Positions 1-7,313 of a DNA stretch of 43,704 bases are shown here, piece by piece (the first letter of the stretch is position 1; the number at the start of each line of letters is the position of its first letter). A program made the translations under genes and the position numbers. Source of the DNA: an uncultured Oscillospiraceae bacterium. Its GTDB lineage: Bacteria > Bacillota > Clostridia > Oscillospirales > Oscillospiraceae. The DNA is taken from the NCBI GenBank assembly GCA_910584045.1, contig CAJTYO010000019.1, positions 1 through 43,704 of the forward strand, in the 5' to 3' direction. Below the pieces are notes generated by a model that saw only the letters and a list, made by a program, of their open reading frames with translations, was not told the origin of the DNA and ran no database searches.

Positions 1-1452
1 ACCTATGACAACGAGGTCGACCGCGCCAACCTCCAGAAGGAAGTCGATCAGCTCCGTGCTGAAATCGACCGTATCGCCGACAGCTCCAACTTCAACGGCA
101 TCAAGCTGCTGGACGGCTCCCTGGATGCTAGTGTGAAGACCCTTGGCTCGACTGATGTAATTGCTAAGAACGATCAGATCATTGCGGATGGTCAGTTGGG
201 TAAAGATTCCCAGGCAGGTGTCTACTCCGTTGACTTTTCTAATACCAACATCTCTGCCGGTGAAGACAACGCCGTAGTCACCCTGAACATGTGGGGTATA
301 TCTCTGGATGTGGACCTCGCCAAGAAGGGTGACAGTATCAGCGGGGGTGAATTGGCTCAAAAATTTGCCGATGCGTGGAATAAGGATACAAACAATGTTA
401 CCAACTGGGAAGCGGATTATGGTTTTAAGATGAACGCCTCCGTTCAGGGAGACAAACTGGTGTTCACCATGAGTCAGGCTCCCTCGAAGAACTGGAGCGT
501 TGCCGCCACTACAGGCGCTCTCACTTATATTGACTCTGCGGGTAACAATGCCGAGGAAGTCACCGTTACGGTGGAGCAGGAAGCTGTTGATACCACAATG
601 AGCCGCATGTATGGTCAGGCCAGATTTGAACTGGTCACACAGGCTGCCGGCGCTCAGGATGGCCAGGTTGCCGTCTCTGACGGTACAACTCTGACGATTG
701 GCAAGGAGACCTATGTCTTTGCCGTCGGCAAGGGCAGCAAGTACGCCGGAATGGAGAATGTGATCGATCTGACCGATAAGACCGTGGATGCTGCTGACAT
801 TATCCCGACCGCTGTACAGCGCCTGTCCGCTGCCGCTAAGGATAACGCCATGTTCAAGGTTGGTACCGACCTCAAGTCTGGTACGATCACTGTCACGGAA
901 AAAGAGGGCGCGGTCGATTACGCCGTCAATAACCTGGCAGGCAAGAACGCTCTGGGCAGCAAAGGTGTTAACGCCAACAAGAACAAGGATGCCGAGGCTA
1001 CCGACTGGGCTGGGCTGATTACCACCGGCAAGGTTGACCCCACTGTTCTGAACAAGGGCCTGACCCTCCAGATCGGCGACACCTCCGAGAGCTACAATCA
1101 ACTGAAGGTCTCTGTGGGCGACATCCACACCAAGGCTCTGGGCATTGACAAGATCAGTATTGCCAGTCAGGCTGGCGCTTCCGAGGCCATCGATACCATT
1201 AAGAACGCTATCAACCAGGTTTCCTCCATCCGCGGTACGCTGGGCGCCACCCAGAACCGTCTGGAGCACACCCAGAACAACCTGTCCGTGATGCGCGAGA
1301 ACATCCAGGACGCCGAGTCCACCATCCGCGACACCGACATCGCCGAGGAAATGATGAGCTACACCAAGAACAACATCCTGGTGCAGTCCGCCCAGGCCAT
1401 GCTGGCCCAGGCCAACCAGATTCCTCAGGGCGTTCTCCAGCTGCTCGGCTAA
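1..1452 (+). CDS. Flagellin, 5' end cut by window edge
   Basis: Filament subunit of the bacterial flagellum, exported by the flagellar type III apparatus. The reading frame is open from base 1, so the N-terminus lies outside the window. The first visible residues (TYDNEVDRANLQ, then SSNFNGIKLLDG) match the end of the conserved N-terminal D1 helix region. The last ~100 residues carry the conserved C-terminal D1/D0 block (SSIRGTLGATQNRLEHT, NLSVMRENIQDAESTIRDTDIAEEM) and the usual ending in a short hydrophobic tail (GVLQLLG). Between them lie about 330 residues of variable, Ala/Thr/Asp-rich sequence, which is the surface-exposed D2/D3 region. The ATG at 133 is internal, not the start. Three hairpins follow the stop. 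The identification is very secure; whether this is the main or a secondary flagellin cannot be told. Confidence 0.97.
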   Translation, partial: TYDNEVDRANLQKEVDQLRAEIDRIADSSNFNGIKLLDGSLDASVKTLGSTDVIAKNDQIIADGQLGKDSQAGVYSVDFSNTNISAGEDNAVVTLNMWGISLDVDLAKKGDSISGGELAQKFADAWNKDTNNVTNWEADYGFKMNASVQGDKLVFTMSQAPSKNWSVAATTGALTYIDSAGNNAEEVTVTVEQEAVDTTMSRMYGQARFELVTQAAGAQDGQVAVSDGTTLTIGKETYVFAVGKGSKYAGMENVIDLTDKTVDAADIIPTAVQRLSAAAKDNAMFKVGTDLKSGTITVTEKEGAVDYAVNNLAGKNALGSKGVNANKNKDAEATDWAGLITTGKVDPTVLNKGLTLQIGDTSESYNQLKVSVGDIHTKALGIDKISIASQAGASEAIDTIKNAINQVSSIRGTLGATQNRLEHTQNNLSVMRENIQDAESTIRDTDIAEEMMSYTKNNILVQSAQAMLAQANQIPQGVLQLLG

Positions 1453-1475
1453 GCAGCGGCGCTTTTCGCCGCTGC
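1453..1475 (+). terminator. Hairpin directly after flagellin stop
   Basis: A 9-bp perfect stem (GCAGCGGCG / CGCCGCTGC) with loop CTTTT begins on the base after the TAA. It has no U-tract after it, so it may act as an mRNA 3'-end stabiliser or a weak terminator rather than a classical intrinsic terminator. Confidence 0.55.
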
Positions 1476-1476
1476 C

Positions 1477-1569
1477 GGGGCCGCTCGCCGGCGGCATAGC
1501 CGCCGATGGCGAGCCCCTGCGGACGAAGTACCAACATCTGCTCCGGCGGGGTTTCCGCCCCGCCGGAGT
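1477..1569 (+). other. Two further GC-rich hairpins after flagellin
   Basis: Positions 1477-1518 form an imperfect inverted repeat with 3-nt bulges on each side. Positions 1542-1552 (CTCCGGCGGGG) pair perfectly over 11 bp with 1559-1569, loop TTTCCG. No T-run follows either. With the hairpin at 1453 this makes three stacked structures between flagellin and the next gene, which would separate or stabilise a highly expressed mRNA. Confidence 0.5.
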
Positions 1570-1610
1570 ACCCTGCAGCCCTTGCGTTTCATCATCGGGA
1601 GGAACTATCA

Positions 1611-2153
1611 ATGGAAGAAAAAAAAGCGCCCGCCTTATCCAACAAGGTCGTCATCGCCGCCGCCGCAGTTATTGTGGCCGCGCTGGCGGTTGTGGCCGCA
1701 CTGCTGCTGACAAGCAAGAAGGACAATGGCAATTCTGCTGCCATCGGATACGCTGCCGAGGCCACGGTCATGCTGGAACAGGATGCGCTTCAAGCTGCGT
1801 TCGATGAGGCGTTGAAAAACGCCGCGGAAGGTAACATCGGGCTGCGCTATCAGAACGATGCTTACAGCGATAATGGCGTTGATTTCAAATGCCGGATTAT
1901 CAACTCAAGTTCGAACATCTATGATATGTTCCTGACCATTTACGCCGACGTGGAGTTGACAGACCAGATTTTTCTTTCCGGCCTGGTCCCTCCCGGCAGC
2001 GGATTTGAGAACATCAGTCTGGAGCACGCCCTGGACCCCGGCGACCATACGGTCTATGTGGCGCTGACCCAGGTGGATACAGATGAGGAAACTGGCGAGC
2101 AGGTCATCAAGCATCAGGTCATGCATACCATGGATTTCCATGTGTCGGAATGA
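1611..2153 (+). CDS. N-terminally anchored membrane protein, extracytoplasmic beta domain
   Basis: A 180-residue protein not assigned to a named family. The ATG at 1611 is chosen because GGGAGG sits 8 nt upstream at 1597-1602; the frame is open further 5' but runs through the post-flagellin hairpins. A short basic/acidic N-terminus precedes one Ala/Val-rich transmembrane segment (about residues 13-33), then a Ser/Asn/Lys spacer and an exported domain of ~140 residues. The C-terminal part (SGLVPPGSGFENISLEHAL, then GDHTVYVALTQVDT) has the strand-rich pattern I associate with small Clostridia surface proteins encoded beside secreted structural proteins. It lies between flagellin and three related secreted proteins, so a role in the same surface structure is an inference from position only. 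Confidence 0.8.
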   Translation: MEEKKAPALSNKVVIAAAAVIVAALAVVAALLLTSKKDNGNSAAIGYAAEATVMLEQDALQAAFDEALKNAAEGNIGLRYQNDAYSDNGVDFKCRIINSSSNIYDMFLTIYADVELTDQIFLSGLVPPGSGFENISLEHALDPGDHTVYVALTQVDTDEETGEQVIKHQVMHTMDFHVSE

Positions 2154-2226
2154 CTTGGGCACTATCTGTTACAATCAGCCGCAAAGCTGTTGTAAATCAA
2201 CCAACTACAATTAGGAGGAAAAAAAC

Positions 2227-3318
2227 ATGAAGTCCCTGAAGAAGCGTATTTTTTCCGGCGCTATGGCCGGCGTTCTCGCGCTGAGTCTGGCTGTCCCCGC
2301 GTTTGCTGGCGCTGCCGACGCTAATACCACCGTTGTCGATGGTACTCTCCAAGTCGCCGACATCGCGGTGACCGTACCTGAGACCGGCAAGGCTTTCATC
2401 AACCCCTATGGCCTTGATATTGAGGTGCCGGAGAATGCGGAGGATGACACCAATACCAACAAGACCACCATCAGCGGCCAGCAGATCGTCAGCGCTCCTA
2501 TGGCTATCACGAATGAGAGCAAGATGGACCTGACCATCGGTGCGTCTGTCACCGGTGTTGTCAAGACGGGCTCCACTATGACGTTTGCCACCGCGACCAC
2601 CAAGGGTACCCCCGATCTCCCGGAGAACGATATCAACTATGTTGCTCCCGCTACTTCCAAGACTGCCTTTGTGTATCTCCAGGCCAAGGCTTCCACTGCC
2701 GCAGACACTGACCTGATCGGTGCTGAAGCCAATGTTACCGCCGCTAAGATTGCCACCGCTTACGCCGCCTGGGAGGCCGAGGACTATGACTCTGCCACGG
2801 ATGTCATCGTCAGCACCAGAGCCGCCACTACCGAAGACCTCGTCACTCTGCGCGCCGCAACGGTGGATAACGCCGGGGCTGTTACCTACAATGCTGGCAG
2901 CATTGGCCTGTTCCGCCTGACCGGCGACTGCCCGGCTTCCCCCAGAACTGCATGGACCGATACCGATGGCTTCACCGCCACGATTGCTTTCACTTTCAAG
3001 GTTGCCAACATCGCGAAGTATGATGTTACGCTGTCGGTGGATGGCACCAATGCTAAAGTCAAGGATACAACTGTAAGCGCAACCAAGGCTGTTGCTGGCG
3101 ATGATGTTGTGATTACGGTTCCTGTTGCAGGCCTTGGTACTGGCGATAAGGTTCACTTCACTGTGACGACCGTTGAGGACACTCCCAGAAAGCTGAACGG
3201 AACTGTCGTTGATGATGGTACAAATGATGTCACCGGTACCTTTGAGATGCCTAATGTGCCGGTTACCGTTACTGTGACCGTTGACACGAATGGTACCAGC
3301 GGCTTTGTCACCACCTGA
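2227..3318 (+). CDS. Secreted surface protein, first of three tandem paralogs
   Basis: A 363-residue exported protein. The start is set by AGGAGG at 2213-2218, 8 nt before the ATG. Signal peptide: KKR basic head, hydrophobic core, AFA cleavage site near residue 27. The shared domain follows: VTVPETGKAFINPYGLDIEV, then QQIVSAPMAITNESKMDLTI, then a GLFRLTGDCPASP / W.D.DGF stretch and a strand ending IAFTFKV near residue 260. The same elements recur in the genes at 3410 and 4113. This copy adds a C-terminal ~100-residue Val/Thr/Asp-rich beta module (YDVTLSVDGT to TVTVTVDTNG). There is no LPXTG, SLH or transmembrane anchor. Upstream, 2169-2195 can fold into a 10-bp stem with one mismatch. Function unknown; a structural or filament-associated surface role is inferred. 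Confidence 0.85.
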   Translation: MKSLKKRIFSGAMAGVLALSLAVPAFAGAADANTTVVDGTLQVADIAVTVPETGKAFINPYGLDIEVPENAEDDTNTNKTTISGQQIVSAPMAITNESKMDLTIGASVTGVVKTGSTMTFATATTKGTPDLPENDINYVAPATSKTAFVYLQAKASTAADTDLIGAEANVTAAKIATAYAAWEAEDYDSATDVIVSTRAATTEDLVTLRAATVDNAGAVTYNAGSIGLFRLTGDCPASPRTAWTDTDGFTATIAFTFKVANIAKYDVTLSVDGTNAKVKDTTVSATKAVAGDDVVITVPVAGLGTGDKVHFTVTTVEDTPRKLNGTVVDDGTNDVTGTFEMPNVPVTVTVTVDTNGTSGFVTT

Positions 3319-3354
3319 TCAAGTCTCTTCTTTTTATCTCAAACATGTTACAAA

Positions 3355-3387
3355 GGGGGCCGTACGGCTATCGGCCGTGCGGCCCCC
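3355..3387 (+). other. Strong intercistronic hairpin without U-tract
   Basis: A 14-bp stem with one G-U pair: 3355-3368 (GGGGGCCGTACGGC) against 3374-3387 (GCCGTGCGGCCCCC), loop TATCG. It is followed by CTCCATCC rather than T residues and ends 22 nt before the next start codon, so it looks like an mRNA-processing, stabilising or attenuating structure. It shares the core GCCGTGCGGC with the terminator hairpin at 4063. Confidence 0.6.
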
Positions 3388-3409
3388 CTCCATCCTGGGA
3401 GAAGCAACC

Positions 3410-4048
3410 ATGAAGAAAAAACTTCTGCTCTGCGTGGTCTTGGTGTTGTTGCTGTCCGGGACGGCCTTTGCCAGCGGAAACCAGCACAACACCGAGGTAG
3501 ACACGCGATGCAACCTTCCGGAGGTTTCCGTAACTGTTCCGTCAAGCGCGGAGGTTTTCATCAATCCCTACAAGCTACCGATTACCATCGAATCAACTGA
3601 AACCACGGCGCAGATTATCTCCACCCCCGCCTGTATTGAGAATCAGAGCGAGGTGCCTATCAGCGTCAGTGTAACTGTGACCGGGACTATCAAGGAGGAG
3701 AGCGATATGCGCCTGTACTCCTACAGCACCCAGGACCCAGATTTGGCTCTGACCAGCAAAGCCGCATTTGTTTATTTTGAAATGCAGGCCGCAGCTGGTC
3801 TGAACCAGGCCAGCTGGGACTCGGAGTATGACTTGGATAAACACTTGGTCGTTCGAAGCGGTACATCGAGGCTCAAGAAAAATATAGCTGTAATCGCCCA
3901 GGCAGACCAGCCGAAGCACTTCGGCGTGTTCCGCCTGACGGGCGACTGTGTCCCCGTTCCTCGCTATCCCTGGACGGAGGCAGACGGCATAGAAGTGGAA
4001 ATTGCGTTCACCTTCGCGCCGCTGCCGGTGTGGACGGAAGTCCCCTGA
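3410..4048 (+). CDS. Secreted surface protein, second tandem paralog (minimal form)
   Basis: A 212-residue exported protein consisting of little more than the shared domain. I choose the ATG at 3410 (GGGAG at 3397-3401) because it begins a typical signal peptide (MKKKLLLCVVLVLLLSGTAFA, cut near residue 21); the frame is open further upstream but would run through a hairpin. Shared motifs in order: VSVTVPSSAEVFINPYKLPI, then AQIISTPACIENQSEVPISV, TGTIKEES, AFVYFEMQA, and GVFRLTGDCVPVPRYPW followed by IAFTFAPLP. It ends just after the last strand and lacks the extra module of the 2227 gene and the Pro-rich stalk of the 4113 gene. It lies between two hairpins, so it is probably co-transcribed with the 2227 gene. 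Confidence 0.85.
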   Translation: MKKKLLLCVVLVLLLSGTAFASGNQHNTEVDTRCNLPEVSVTVPSSAEVFINPYKLPITIESTETTAQIISTPACIENQSEVPISVSVTVTGTIKEESDMRLYSYSTQDPDLALTSKAAFVYFEMQAAAGLNQASWDSEYDLDKHLVVRSGTSRLKKNIAVIAQADQPKHFGVFRLTGDCVPVPRYPWTEADGIEVEIAFTFAPLPVWTEVP

Positions 4049-4062
4049 GCAGCAGCCACCGC

Positions 4063-4097
4063 GCCGTGCGGCTGTGCCGCAGCCGCACGGCCTTTTT
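4063..4097 (+). terminator. Intrinsic terminator between second and third paralogs
   Basis: A perfect 11-bp stem (GCCGTGCGGCT 4063-4073 / AGCCGCACGGC 4081-4091) with loop GTGCCGC, followed by C and T5 (4093-4097). It lies only 15 nt before the next ATG, so it could terminate upstream transcription or attenuate expression of the third paralog. Confidence 0.8.
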
Positions 4098-4112
4098 AAT
4101 GGAGAAACTGCC

Positions 4113-5258
4113 ATGAAAAAAAGAAAAATTCTGACAATTCTGCTGGCTTTATCGCTGGCATTTACATTTACCGTCCCCTGCACGGCCAACGAGGAGGAAC
4201 TCCCCCCCGCTCCCGTGCAGGAGGAGACAACAGCCCCCGTCCCGCCCCCGGAGGATGCGGCGGAGGACCTGCCGGAGGAACTGCCTCCGGACAGTCCGGA
4301 AGTACCGGCTTCCCCGGAGGACGTCCCCCCTGTCGAGCCTCCCGCTGAGGACCAGACGCCCGTCGAGGGAGAGGAGATCCCCGGCGAGACCCCGGCCCCC
4401 GCGCCGGAGGAGCCGCCGGTTCCCGCCGATCCCGAAATCCCGGATGTCCCGGTTGGGCCCGTCCCGGAGGACCCGGAAATTCCTGCCGAGCCCGTCCCGG
4501 AGGACCCCGCTCCGCCCGACAATCCGGAGGCTCCGCCGCTCCCCCCTGCCGAGGAGGCCCCGCCTCCAGCTGAGGAGGAGCCCGTCGAGCCGGAACCCGA
4601 GCCTGAACCGCCCATCATCAACGTGATCGTCCCCGAAAGCGGTCAGGTGATTATCAATCCGTACCGTATGCCGGTAGACCTGGGCGAGGGCAAGGTACAG
4701 GAGCAGATCATCAACCCCATGCAGACCCTGGTCAACCTCAGCACCGTTCCGGTGCAGGTGGACGCCTGGGCTGTGGGAACCATCTCTCCTGAAAGCCGGG
4801 CGCAGTTTGTAAATCTCATGCCGGCGCCGGACGCAAGGGCGAAGGAGATTTTCATGTACGCCGAATTTCAAAACGATTCCGCCCTGTGGTCCGGCTGGTA
4901 CGGGGATATGCCCAACCAAATTCTGATTTCCGCCTTCGGTATGTCCAAGGCGAACGTGCTGACCCTGGACCCGGGAGCGGAGGGGTACTTCCGTCTGTTC
5001 GGTTCGATGACGGACTTCCCCGCTGAGATGTGGGATACTGTGGACGCGCCAAATGTGACGGTGACCTTCAGTTTCACGCCCCTCGTGGAGGAATTGCCGG
5101 CGGAGATAACCTTCCCGGCGGACATCCCGGCAGATAATAATCCGGAGGTTCTTCCTCCGAACGACATATTCCCTCCGATGGACGGCGCTATGCTTCCACC
5201 GGAGACGGAGGCAGACAATGGACAACTCGAAGAACAGCTGGTCCTGTTGAATGGATGA
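4113..5258 (+). CDS. Secreted paralog with long Pro/Glu-rich stalk
   Basis: A 381-residue exported protein. The ATG at 4113 follows GGAGAA at 4101-4106 and starts a signal peptide (KKRK head, core to about residue 24). Residues ~27-165 are an extended acidic Pro/Glu stalk built from PEDP, PEEP and PADP steps, the kind of sequence that spans a cell wall. The shared domain follows at ~165-340: INVIVPESGQVIINPYRMPV, EQIINPMQTLVNLSTVPVQV, MYAEFQ, GYFRLFGSMTDFP, FSFTPLVE. A short acidic Pro-rich tail ends the protein. No sortase signal is visible. Compared with its two neighbours the GDC motif has lost its Cys. Likely job: displays the shared domain away from the membrane; this is inferred from architecture. 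Confidence 0.85.
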   Translation: MKKRKILTILLALSLAFTFTVPCTANEEELPPAPVQEETTAPVPPPEDAAEDLPEELPPDSPEVPASPEDVPPVEPPAEDQTPVEGEEIPGETPAPAPEEPPVPADPEIPDVPVGPVPEDPEIPAEPVPEDPAPPDNPEAPPLPPAEEAPPPAEEEPVEPEPEPEPPIINVIVPESGQVIINPYRMPVDLGEGKVQEQIINPMQTLVNLSTVPVQVDAWAVGTISPESRAQFVNLMPAPDARAKEIFMYAEFQNDSALWSGWYGDMPNQILISAFGMSKANVLTLDPGAEGYFRLFGSMTDFPAEMWDTVDAPNVTVTFSFTPLVEELPAEITFPADIPADNNPEVLPPNDIFPPMDGAMLPPETEADNGQLEEQLVLLNG

Positions 5259-5269
5259 TAGTAAAAACG

Positions 5270-5319
5270 GCCGCTGCGGAGATGAAGACTCCGTAGCGGC
5301 TCTCAATTTGGCTTTTTTT
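5270..5319 (+). terminator. Intrinsic terminator ending the surface-protein block
   Basis: A 12-bp stem with one G-U pair (GCCGCTGCGGAG 5270-5281 / CTCCGTAGCGGC 5289-5300), loop ATGAAGA, followed at a short distance by T7 at 5313-5319. G+C content drops sharply just downstream, where the integration module begins. Confidence 0.8.
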
Positions 5320-5411
5320 CTTCCGCTGGCGCCAGATAGCGCCGAGGCCCATATGTTTTCTTGAAAAATTATGGTGTGGTCAAGGACAAGCGTAGATAAA
5401 GTTGATTCCCG

Positions 5412-5468
5412 CAAAACTCCCTACGAATTCTCACAAAATTCCCTATCCAGGGCACTTGTAATTCCCTT
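5412..5468 (+). repeat. Three direct repeats with exact 22-bp period upstream of xis
   Basis: Copies start at 5412 (CAAAACTCCCTAC), 5434 (CAAAATTCCCTAT) and 5456 (TTGTAATTCCCTT). The 22-bp spacing is two helical turns, so a protein would bind all three on one DNA face. The third copy covers the -35 box of the xis promoter. They fit operator sites or recombination-directionality factor sites. Confidence 0.6.
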
Positions 5469-5485
5469 TCATCCTGTGGTATGAT
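5456..5485 (+). promoter_or_regulatory. Sigma-A promoter for the xis gene
   Basis: TTGTAA (5456-5461), 18-nt spacer, TATGAT (5480-5485), with an extended -10 TGG before it. Predicted start near 5492, which places the hairpin at 5502 at the very start of the transcript. Confidence 0.65.
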
Positions 5486-5501
5486 TAAGCTGTCAAAGAA
5501 A

Positions 5502-5540
5502 GATGCTCTCCGGTCAACAAACCGGGGAGCATCGCTTTTT
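5502..5540 (+). terminator. Leader terminator between xis promoter and xis
   Basis: A 13-bp stem with one G-U pair (GATGCTCTCCGGT 5502-5514 / ACCGGGGAGCATC 5521-5533), loop CAACAA, then GC and T5 (5536-5540). It begins about 10 nt into the predicted transcript and ends 45 nt before the xis start, so it should hold xis expression low unless read through. Confidence 0.75.
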
Positions 5541-5585
5541 ATCAGCATACAGCTAACGTATGAAGACGCAAAGGAGACGTATGTC

Positions 5586-5831
5586 ATGGTACGAACCCGA
5601 ACTATTAAAGAGGCCGCAGCTTACTTCCGCGAAGGAGATCCCCAAACCTGCCTTACAGAAACCGCTATTCGCACTCTCCTTCGTTCTGGAGCGGTCCCAA
5701 GCGTCAAGGTAGGGAAGAAGTACCTTGTATCTTTGGAGGCCCTAGAAAGCTATCTTATGGGCGAAATAGAGCCAGTTATCCTATCGTCATCTCCACAGGT
5801 CTGCCCTGCTTCCCAGCAAAAAATTACTTAG
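5586..5831 (+). CDS. Excisionase-like winged-helix DNA-binding protein
   Basis: An 81-residue protein. The start at 5586 is preferred: AAGGAGA at 5571-5577 with 8-nt spacing; an upstream in-frame ATG at 5481 would put the leader terminator inside the gene. The pattern is that of the MerR-like helix-turn-helix excisionase family: TIKEAAAYFREG (helix 1-turn), LTETAIRTLLRSGAVPSVKVGKKYLVS (recognition helix, then the wing with the R/K-x-G-x-K-Y/W-x-V/I signature) and LEALESYL. In tyrosine-recombinase elements such proteins direct excision and often regulate int. The integrase gene follows after 133 nt. The C-terminal ~15 residues are unstructured. Confidence 0.8.
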   Translation: MVRTRTIKEAAAYFREGDPQTCLTETAIRTLLRSGAVPSVKVGKKYLVSLEALESYLMGEIEPVILSSSPQVCPASQQKIT

Positions 5832-5891
5832 TTCATCAAGACTGTAATCTTCTGCCCCGATTTTATCGGCGAGAAGAAATAAAATAATTCC

Positions 5892-5920
5892 TTGTAAGCA
5901 CCTTGTTTTTGCGATATAAT
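5892..5920 (+). promoter_or_regulatory. Sigma-A promoter for integrase
   Basis: TTGTAA (5892-5897), 17-nt spacer, TATAAT (5915-5920): a near-consensus promoter 45 nt upstream of the integrase ATG. Upstream, 5850-5879 can form a short hairpin around CCGAT/ATCGG that may end the xis transcript. Confidence 0.7.
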
Positions 5921-5964
5921 GATGCCGCTGTATATTGAGGGCATTATTGAGAGGAGAATGCCAA

Positions 5965-7041
5965 ATGGCTAAAACAAAAAATGCCAGTAAAAAGAAGTAT
6001 CAATATATCACTAAGGCAATCCAAATGCCAGATGGGTCCCGGAAGTATTTTCGAGCTAAGACACAAAAAGAGCTGGACGAGAAGGTAATGAAAGCCCAAA
6101 TCCTAATGAACGCAGGTGTAGACATCTGTAACGAGGAGACTTTTTCACATTTTGCTCAGATGTGGTATGATATGTATAAAAAGCCCTATTTAAGGCAAAA
6201 CAGCCAAACCGCAATAAAGTATATCTTGAACACACATATCATTCCATTTATCGGGAATTACCGGCTCCGGGACATTACCCCCATGCAGATCCAAGCAATC
6301 ATGGCTAGGCTATCCGGAAAAAGCAATTCGCTTCAATCTAAGGTCTTGACAAACCTACGCAGCATCTTCAATGTGGCACAAGAGAATGGATTGATTGCAA
6401 AGTCACCTGTGAGTAGTATGCTTAAACCCACTGGGAACAAAACCCCAGAAAAAGAAACATTGACTGTGCAGGAAAGTCAGATACTCCTTGACCGAGTTAA
6501 AAATCCACGTGCGAAGACTTTTTTATTGATTGCACTGCACACCGGAATGCGGCGAGGCGAAATCATCGGGCTCCAGTGGGAAGATATTGACTTCAAAGCG
6601 AAGACGATCCATGTTCGTCACAATGCGGTACTGTCCGAAAGTGAAACCACCGTTAATGATTTTCTGAAAACAGCGGCCGGGCGAAGGGATCTTCCGCTCT
6701 CTGAAGAACTGGAAAAGTGGTTGACAGCGCAGAAAAAGCATACGCACTCAAAGTATGTACTTGCTATGCAAAATCACAAACCACTTACAAAATCTTCCTA
6801 TCGCAGTTCATGGCGGCTGATAGAAAGAGAACTGCCAGAAACCCACCTGACAGCACACATTCTTCGCCACACGTACATCACGAGACTTTTTGAGGCCGGG
6901 CTGGATATTAAGGAAATCCAATACCTCGCAGGACATAGCACGATGGATATGACATTGAAAGTCTATACCCATTATGACCGCAAGTCCCGAGAAACCAAAA
7001 CGGCAGAAAAAGTGCGTGATGCCTTAAGAATAAGTGCATGA
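5965..7041 (+). CDS. int: Tyrosine site-specific recombinase (integrase)
   Basis: A 358-residue integrase catalysing strand exchange between attachment sites. The ATG at 5965 has GAGGAG 8 nt upstream; a longer frame from 5935 lacks a binding site. The N-terminal ~60 residues form a lysine-rich arm-binding domain (KKYQYITKAIQMPDGSRKYF). Residues ~65-165 form the SAM-like core-binding domain (TFSHFAQMWYDMYKKPYLR). The catalytic domain shows the active residues: R196 (HTGMRRGE), H298 and R301 (HILRHTY), H324 (LAGHST) and Y334 (VYTHY). All are present, so the enzyme looks active. It is paired with the xis-like gene upstream and points at the 3' end of tRNA-Val 273 bp downstream, the usual layout of an element integrated in a tRNA gene. 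The region is clearly AT-richer than the genes on both sides. Confidence 0.95.
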   Translation: MAKTKNASKKKYQYITKAIQMPDGSRKYFRAKTQKELDEKVMKAQILMNAGVDICNEETFSHFAQMWYDMYKKPYLRQNSQTAIKYILNTHIIPFIGNYRLRDITPMQIQAIMARLSGKSNSLQSKVLTNLRSIFNVAQENGLIAKSPVSSMLKPTGNKTPEKETLTVQESQILLDRVKNPRAKTFLLIALHTGMRRGEIIGLQWEDIDFKAKTIHVRHNAVLSESETTVNDFLKTAAGRRDLPLSEELEKWLTAQKKHTHSKYVLAMQNHKPLTKSSYRSSWRLIERELPETHLTAHILRHTYITRLFEAGLDIKEIQYLAGHSTMDMTLKVYTHYDRKSRETKTAEKVRDALRISA

Positions 7042-7051
7042 CAAAAGGTAT

Positions 7052-7197
7052 GTTGCAAATTTGCGGCGTGACAGAAATATCGGAGCTTTTGTTGTTTCAC
7101 AACCTGCAAATAACGGCATAAGAGGAGCTGAAATCTTTCAAACCATTGCGCTGCAAGAGATAGGCGGATATTGAAAATTTGCAACACTTTTGCAACA
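7052..7197. repeat. Inverted/direct TTGCAA repeats after integrase (possible arm sites)
   Basis: GTTGCAAATTT at 7052-7062 is repeated in inverted orientation as AAATTTGCAAC at 7175-7185, and a related TTTTGCAACA lies at 7188-7197. Repeats of this type beside int and near the tRNA target are expected for integrase arm-type binding sites; binding is not shown. Confidence 0.5.
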
Positions 7198-7273
7198 ACG
7201 ATACCGAAAAACGCCTGAAATTGCCCTAAATTACGGGAGATTCGGAAGGCCGAAACGCACAGGAAAAGCAAAC

Positions 7274-7310
7274 AAAAAATCCCTCAAAGCCTTGCGGCTC
7301 TAAGGGATTT
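7274..7310 (-). terminator. Terminator of tRNA-Val (read on - strand)
   Basis: An imperfect 16-bp stem (AATCCCT...AGCC / GGCT...AGGGATT) with loop TTGC. On the - strand it is followed by T6, and it begins 4 nt after the encoded CCA of the tRNA. On the + strand it could also stop integrase transcripts. Confidence 0.7.
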
Positions 7311-7313
7311 TCA

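Noticed and set aside
5340..5400. ATGGTG match to the tRNA-Val 3' region as a possible second attachment site
   Set aside because: Only six bases match; this is within chance and much shorter than a normal att core.
2197..5414. Long - strand frames opposite the surface-protein genes (319, 342 and 421 residues)
   Set aside because: Low-complexity Ser/Gly or Arg-rich translations mirroring Pro/Glu codons on the real strand; no start signals.
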